Below, one piece after another: positions 8,046 to 10,422 of a stretch of DNA of 10,422 nt (its first letter is position 1; each line of letters opens with the position of its first letter). The stretch lies in assembly GCA_030831725.1 (NCBI GenBank), contig JAURKN010000182.1, positions 1-10,422 of the forward strand, in the 5' to 3' direction. Origin of the DNA: Ferruginibacter sp. GTDB lineage: Bacteria > Bacteroidota > Bacteroidia > Chitinophagales > Chitinophagaceae. The translations under genes were made by a program, and so were the position numbers. The notes beneath the pieces are model-generated. The model was given only the letters and a program-made list of their open reading frames with translations. It had not been told where the DNA came from and ran no database searches.

Positions 8046-8064
8046 GCATTTTATATTAGTTTTG
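8034..8064 (+). promoter_or_regulatory. Promoter of the TPP riboswitch/receptor unit
   Basis: TTG (8034-8036), 20 bases, then TAGTTTTG (8057-8064) match the -33/-7 pattern in full. Transcription should begin near 8068-8070, about 20 bases before the aptamer. The -33 element lies inside the spacer of the oppositely directed tRNA promoter, and the tRNA -33 element (8041-8045) lies inside this one's spacer. Confidence 0.75.
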
Positions 8065-8070
8065 CAAAAC
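8059..8070. repeat. 12-bp palindrome over the receptor promoter start region
   Basis: GTTTTGCAAAAC is a perfect palindrome that covers the last six bases of the -7 box and reaches the predicted transcription start. It could be an operator half-site pair, or it may simply arise because the -7 motif ends in TTTTG. Confidence 0.35.
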
Positions 8071-8089
8071 GTTCTTTAACACGCTCGAA

Positions 8090-8166
8090 TTTCCGGGGTG
8101 CTTCCCAAAAATGGAGGCTGAGATCATACCCGATAACCTGCTCAGGATAATGCCTGCGAAGGAAGA
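8090..8166 (+). promoter_or_regulatory. TPP riboswitch (THI-box) aptamer
   Basis: The aptamer carries every conserved block of the thiamine pyrophosphate riboswitch in order. GGGGTGC (8095-8101) is the left side of P2. GCTTCC/GGAGGC (8100-8105 and 8113-8118) form a compact P3 with a 7-base loop. CTGAGA (8118-8123) is the pyrimidine-binding turn. ATACCC (8126-8131) closes P2. ACCTG (8135-8139), then GGATAATGCC (8145-8154) and GCGAAGG (8156-8162), form P4/P5 and the pyrophosphate site. P1 is made by TTCC (8091-8094) with GGAA (8161-8164). High TPP should lower expression of the receptor downstream. The 58 nt between aptamer and ATG contain no hairpin with a U-run, so control is more likely at translation than by intrinsic termination. 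Confidence 0.95.
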
Positions 8167-8224
8167 AATAGAATTGTATGCCCCTATTTGGCGCAATCCG
8201 GTCATTCAGCACAAATTATTTTTT

Positions 8225-10393
8225 ATGAGTAAAATATGGCTGTCGACCTTTTTATCACTTTTTATTTTGGTTTCGAAATCTCAGCAAAAAACGGAATTGA
8301 AGGATACTTCAATTTTGGCGCCTATCGAAGTCATGAGCCTAAGAAATGGATTAAAATCACCATTTGTAAGCCAAACCCTCGACAAAAAAGAACTTACGTA
8401 TCGCAACACAGGCGTAGATCTTCCCTATGTACTACAACATACTCCATCGCTCATCGCGAGCTCTGATGCGGGCAATGGCATCGGTTATACCAATTTGAGA
8501 ATCAGGGGCACCGATGCCACGAGGATAAACATCACGCTAAATGGCATTCCGTTCAACGATGCGGAAAGCCAGGGCAGTTTTTTGGTTAATATCCCGGATA
8601 TCGTATCCTCAGCAGCTTCCATTCAAATTCAAAGAGGTGTTGGTAGCTCCACCAATGGAACGGGAGCTTTTGGCGGCTCAGTGAATATTCAAACCAATGA
8701 AGTTGACAGCAACAGAAGTCTTATTCTTCGCCAATCATTCGGTTCTTTCAAAACCCTGAAAAACACCCTCCTCTTCAATTCCGGGTTGCTGAAAAACAAT
8801 ATGCTGGTTACCCTTCGCGCCAGTCAAATCAGAAGCGACGGCTATGTGGATAGAGCTTCGAGTAATTTGCAAGCATTGTACCTGAGTGTGGCTAAAGTAG
8901 AAAAAAACCATACGCTCCGCTTTAACCTCATTACAGGAAAAGAAAAAACATACGCGGCATGGTTCGGTATCAATAAAGCAACACTCGACAGCAACAGAAG
9001 ATTCAACCCTGCAGGAACTGAAAAGACAGGCGAACCATACGACAACGAAACAGACAATTATAAACAGACTCATTATCAGTTTTTTCATAATCAAAGATGG
9101 AACGACCATTGGAAATCAGGAAGTACCTTGTTCCTGACAACAGGGAAAGGCTATTTTGAACAATACAAATCTGCCCAGGATTGGGACAGCTATTCTCTGC
9201 TTCCCAAAATCGTAAACAATGACACCATAACTCAATCCGACCTTGTAAGACAATTATGGTTGGACAACATATTCTATGGGTACAATTATGCGATTGAATA
9301 CAACGACATCAGAAACAAACTCATGATTGGAGGAACCATCAATCGATATGATGGAAAGCACTTTGGAATGGTAAAGCAGGTTTACATACCACAAATGGAA
9401 AACATCAACCAAAAATGGTACGATTTGACTGCACAAAAATCAGAGGCCTCTGTTTTTGTCAAAAACGAAAACAAATGGAACACTCATTTCTCTGGATTTG
9501 TTGATTTGCAATTCAGGCATGTGAACTATGTCATAAATGGTTTTAGAAACAACCCAAACTTGCAAATCAGAAACAATTTCAATTTCTTCAACCCCAAGTT
9601 TGGAATCAGTTATTTTGATAAAAAATGGAAGGTCTATCTATCTTATTCCAGAGGTTCCAAAGAGCCGAACAGAGATGATTTTGAGGCAGGGAATGCCAAT
9701 CAGCCCAAGCCGGAATTCTTGAATGATTTTGAGGCGGGCGTTGAGCGAAAAAGTGATAAATATGAATGGTCGATAAATATCTACCACATGGCTTACAAAG
9801 ACCAGCTTGTTTTGACCGGTAAGGTAAATGATGTTTTTGCCTACACAAGAAGCAATATCGCCAACAGCTACCGAACAGGTGTCGAACTGAATGGTAAAAT
9901 CCAACTGACTCCGAAAATCTCATTCTTGGCCAATGCCACCTTTAGTGAGAATATCGCTCTGGACTATACAGAATTTACCGACGATTACGATGCGGGAATA
10001 CAGCAGTCTACATTCTTCGAAAGAACGCCTCTCGCATTTTCACCAAGCATTCAGGGAAGCAGCTCCGTCTTATGGCAGGTGAACAAAAAAATCAGTCTAG
10101 CCTTGTTTTCAAAATTTTGTGGACGACAATTTGTTGACAACACGGGAGATAAGGAGAAATCGCTCGATTCATGGCTCGTTCACGATTTGCGATTTGACAT
10201 GAAGTTGATGAAAAAAAGAAAATTCAGCATGGATTTGTTTACCCAAGTGAACAATATTCTTTCGGAAAAATATACTCCTAACGGATACACATACACGTAC
10301 ATATACGGCAACAAGATAAACAAGGATAATTATTTTTACCCGATGTCGACCATTCATTTCCTGATCGGAGTGAATTTGGAACTTACAAAATGA
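8225..10393 (+). CDS. TonB-dependent outer-membrane receptor, probably for thiamine or a related compound
   Basis: The 722-aa receptor should import its ligand across the outer membrane using energy from TonB-ExbBD. A signal peptide spans about 1-19, followed by a TonB-box-like APIEVMS near 32-38. The plug (about 44-158) shows LRIRGTD (91-97), LNGIPFNDAESQG and IQRGVGSSTNGTGAFGGSVNI; the beta-barrel fills the rest and ends in FLIGVNLELTK. No N-terminal carboxypeptidase-like domain is present, so it is not SusC-type. The cargo is inferred from the TPP riboswitch in its leader; riboswitch-controlled receptors of this kind (called Omr1 or OMthi) are known in Bacteroidota. The frame is open up to an ATG at 8111, but that lies inside the aptamer; ATG 8225 gives a proper signal peptide and follows an A/T-rich stretch. 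Confidence 0.92.
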   Translation: MSKIWLSTFLSLFILVSKSQQKTELKDTSILAPIEVMSLRNGLKSPFVSQTLDKKELTYRNTGVDLPYVLQHTPSLIASSDAGNGIGYTNLRIRGTDATRINITLNGIPFNDAESQGSFLVNIPDIVSSAASIQIQRGVGSSTNGTGAFGGSVNIQTNEVDSNRSLILRQSFGSFKTLKNTLLFNSGLLKNNMLVTLRASQIRSDGYVDRASSNLQALYLSVAKVEKNHTLRFNLITGKEKTYAAWFGINKATLDSNRRFNPAGTEKTGEPYDNETDNYKQTHYQFFHNQRWNDHWKSGSTLFLTTGKGYFEQYKSAQDWDSYSLLPKIVNNDTITQSDLVRQLWLDNIFYGYNYAIEYNDIRNKLMIGGTINRYDGKHFGMVKQVYIPQMENINQKWYDLTAQKSEASVFVKNENKWNTHFSGFVDLQFRHVNYVINGFRNNPNLQIRNNFNFFNPKFGISYFDKKWKVYLSYSRGSKEPNRDDFEAGNANQPKPEFLNDFEAGVERKSDKYEWSINIYHMAYKDQLVLTGKVNDVFAYTRSNIANSYRTGVELNGKIQLTPKISFLANATFSENIALDYTEFTDDYDAGIQQSTFFERTPLAFSPSIQGSSSVLWQVNKKISLALFSKFCGRQFVDNTGDKEKSLDSWLVHDLRFDMKLMKKRKFSMDLFTQVNNILSEKYTPNGYTYTYIYGNKINKDNYFYPMSTIHFLIGVNLELTK

Positions 10394-10422
10394 TTATCTG
10401 CCATAGAGGGACTCCCATCCCA
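10390..10422 (+). CDS. Possible next gene of the receptor operon, first 11 codons only
   Basis: An ATG at 10390 overlaps the receptor stop codon (ATGA) and stays open to the window edge, reading MIICHRGTPIP. Four-base overlaps of this kind are typical of translationally coupled genes. In related thiamine-regulated units the receptor is followed by an inner-membrane transporter (PnuT) or a thiamine pyrophosphokinase, but eleven residues do not allow a family call, and chance is not excluded. Confidence 0.35.
   Translation, partial: MIICHRGTPIP

Noticed and set aside
8111..8224. N-terminal 38-codon extension of the receptor from ATG 8111
   Set aside because: It is encoded by the TPP aptamer and its linker, and hides the signal peptide that follows ATG 8225.

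Overview
The window comes from a member of the Bacteroidota. Three things point there. SecD and SecF are fused into one polypeptide. Several promoters match the phylum's -33 TTG/TTTG and -7 TAnnTTTG pattern. Start codons are preceded by A-rich stretches rather than Shine-Dalgarno sequences. The base composition is moderately AT-rich. I cannot name a genus from the sequence alone. Almost everything here is core chromosome: I see no transposase, integrase, phage gene or CRISPR array.

Left part (1-4850): the 3' end of coaE (dephospho-CoA kinase, + strand) runs tail-to-tail into a class I PLP aminotransferase (- strand), with 5 bases between the stop codons. The aminotransferase gene diverges from secDF (+ strand, 986 aa from the chosen start). 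secDF has a strong promoter and a leader of about 125 nt that holds three symmetric elements and a possible upstream reading frame. It ends at a clean intrinsic terminator that also reads as a terminator on the other strand.

Middle part (4850-7400): an 11-unit array of the heptamer CAAACAN sits just past the der stop codon. era and der, two ribosome-assembly GTPases, lie on the - strand in the order era-der and are probably co-transcribed.

Right part (7346-10422): a small lipoprotein of lipocalin-like type (- strand) with its own terminator is followed by a tRNA-Met gene (- strand) whose features are those of an initiator tRNA, also with its own terminator. Its promoter interlocks head-to-head with a rightward promoter that drives a TPP (THI-box) riboswitch and a TonB-dependent outer-membrane receptor. 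The riboswitch makes thiamine, or a thiamine precursor or derivative, the likely cargo. It also shows that the long open frame starting at 8111 begins inside the aptamer; the real start is ATG at 8225. An ATGA overlap at the receptor stop codon suggests that another gene of the same operon begins at 10390 and runs out of the window.

I found no clearly new system. The most useful observations are the riboswitch-receptor unit with its start correction, the interlocked tRNA/receptor promoters, the initiator-like tRNA with a paired 1:72 position and almost no leader, the structured secDF leader, and the heptamer array.
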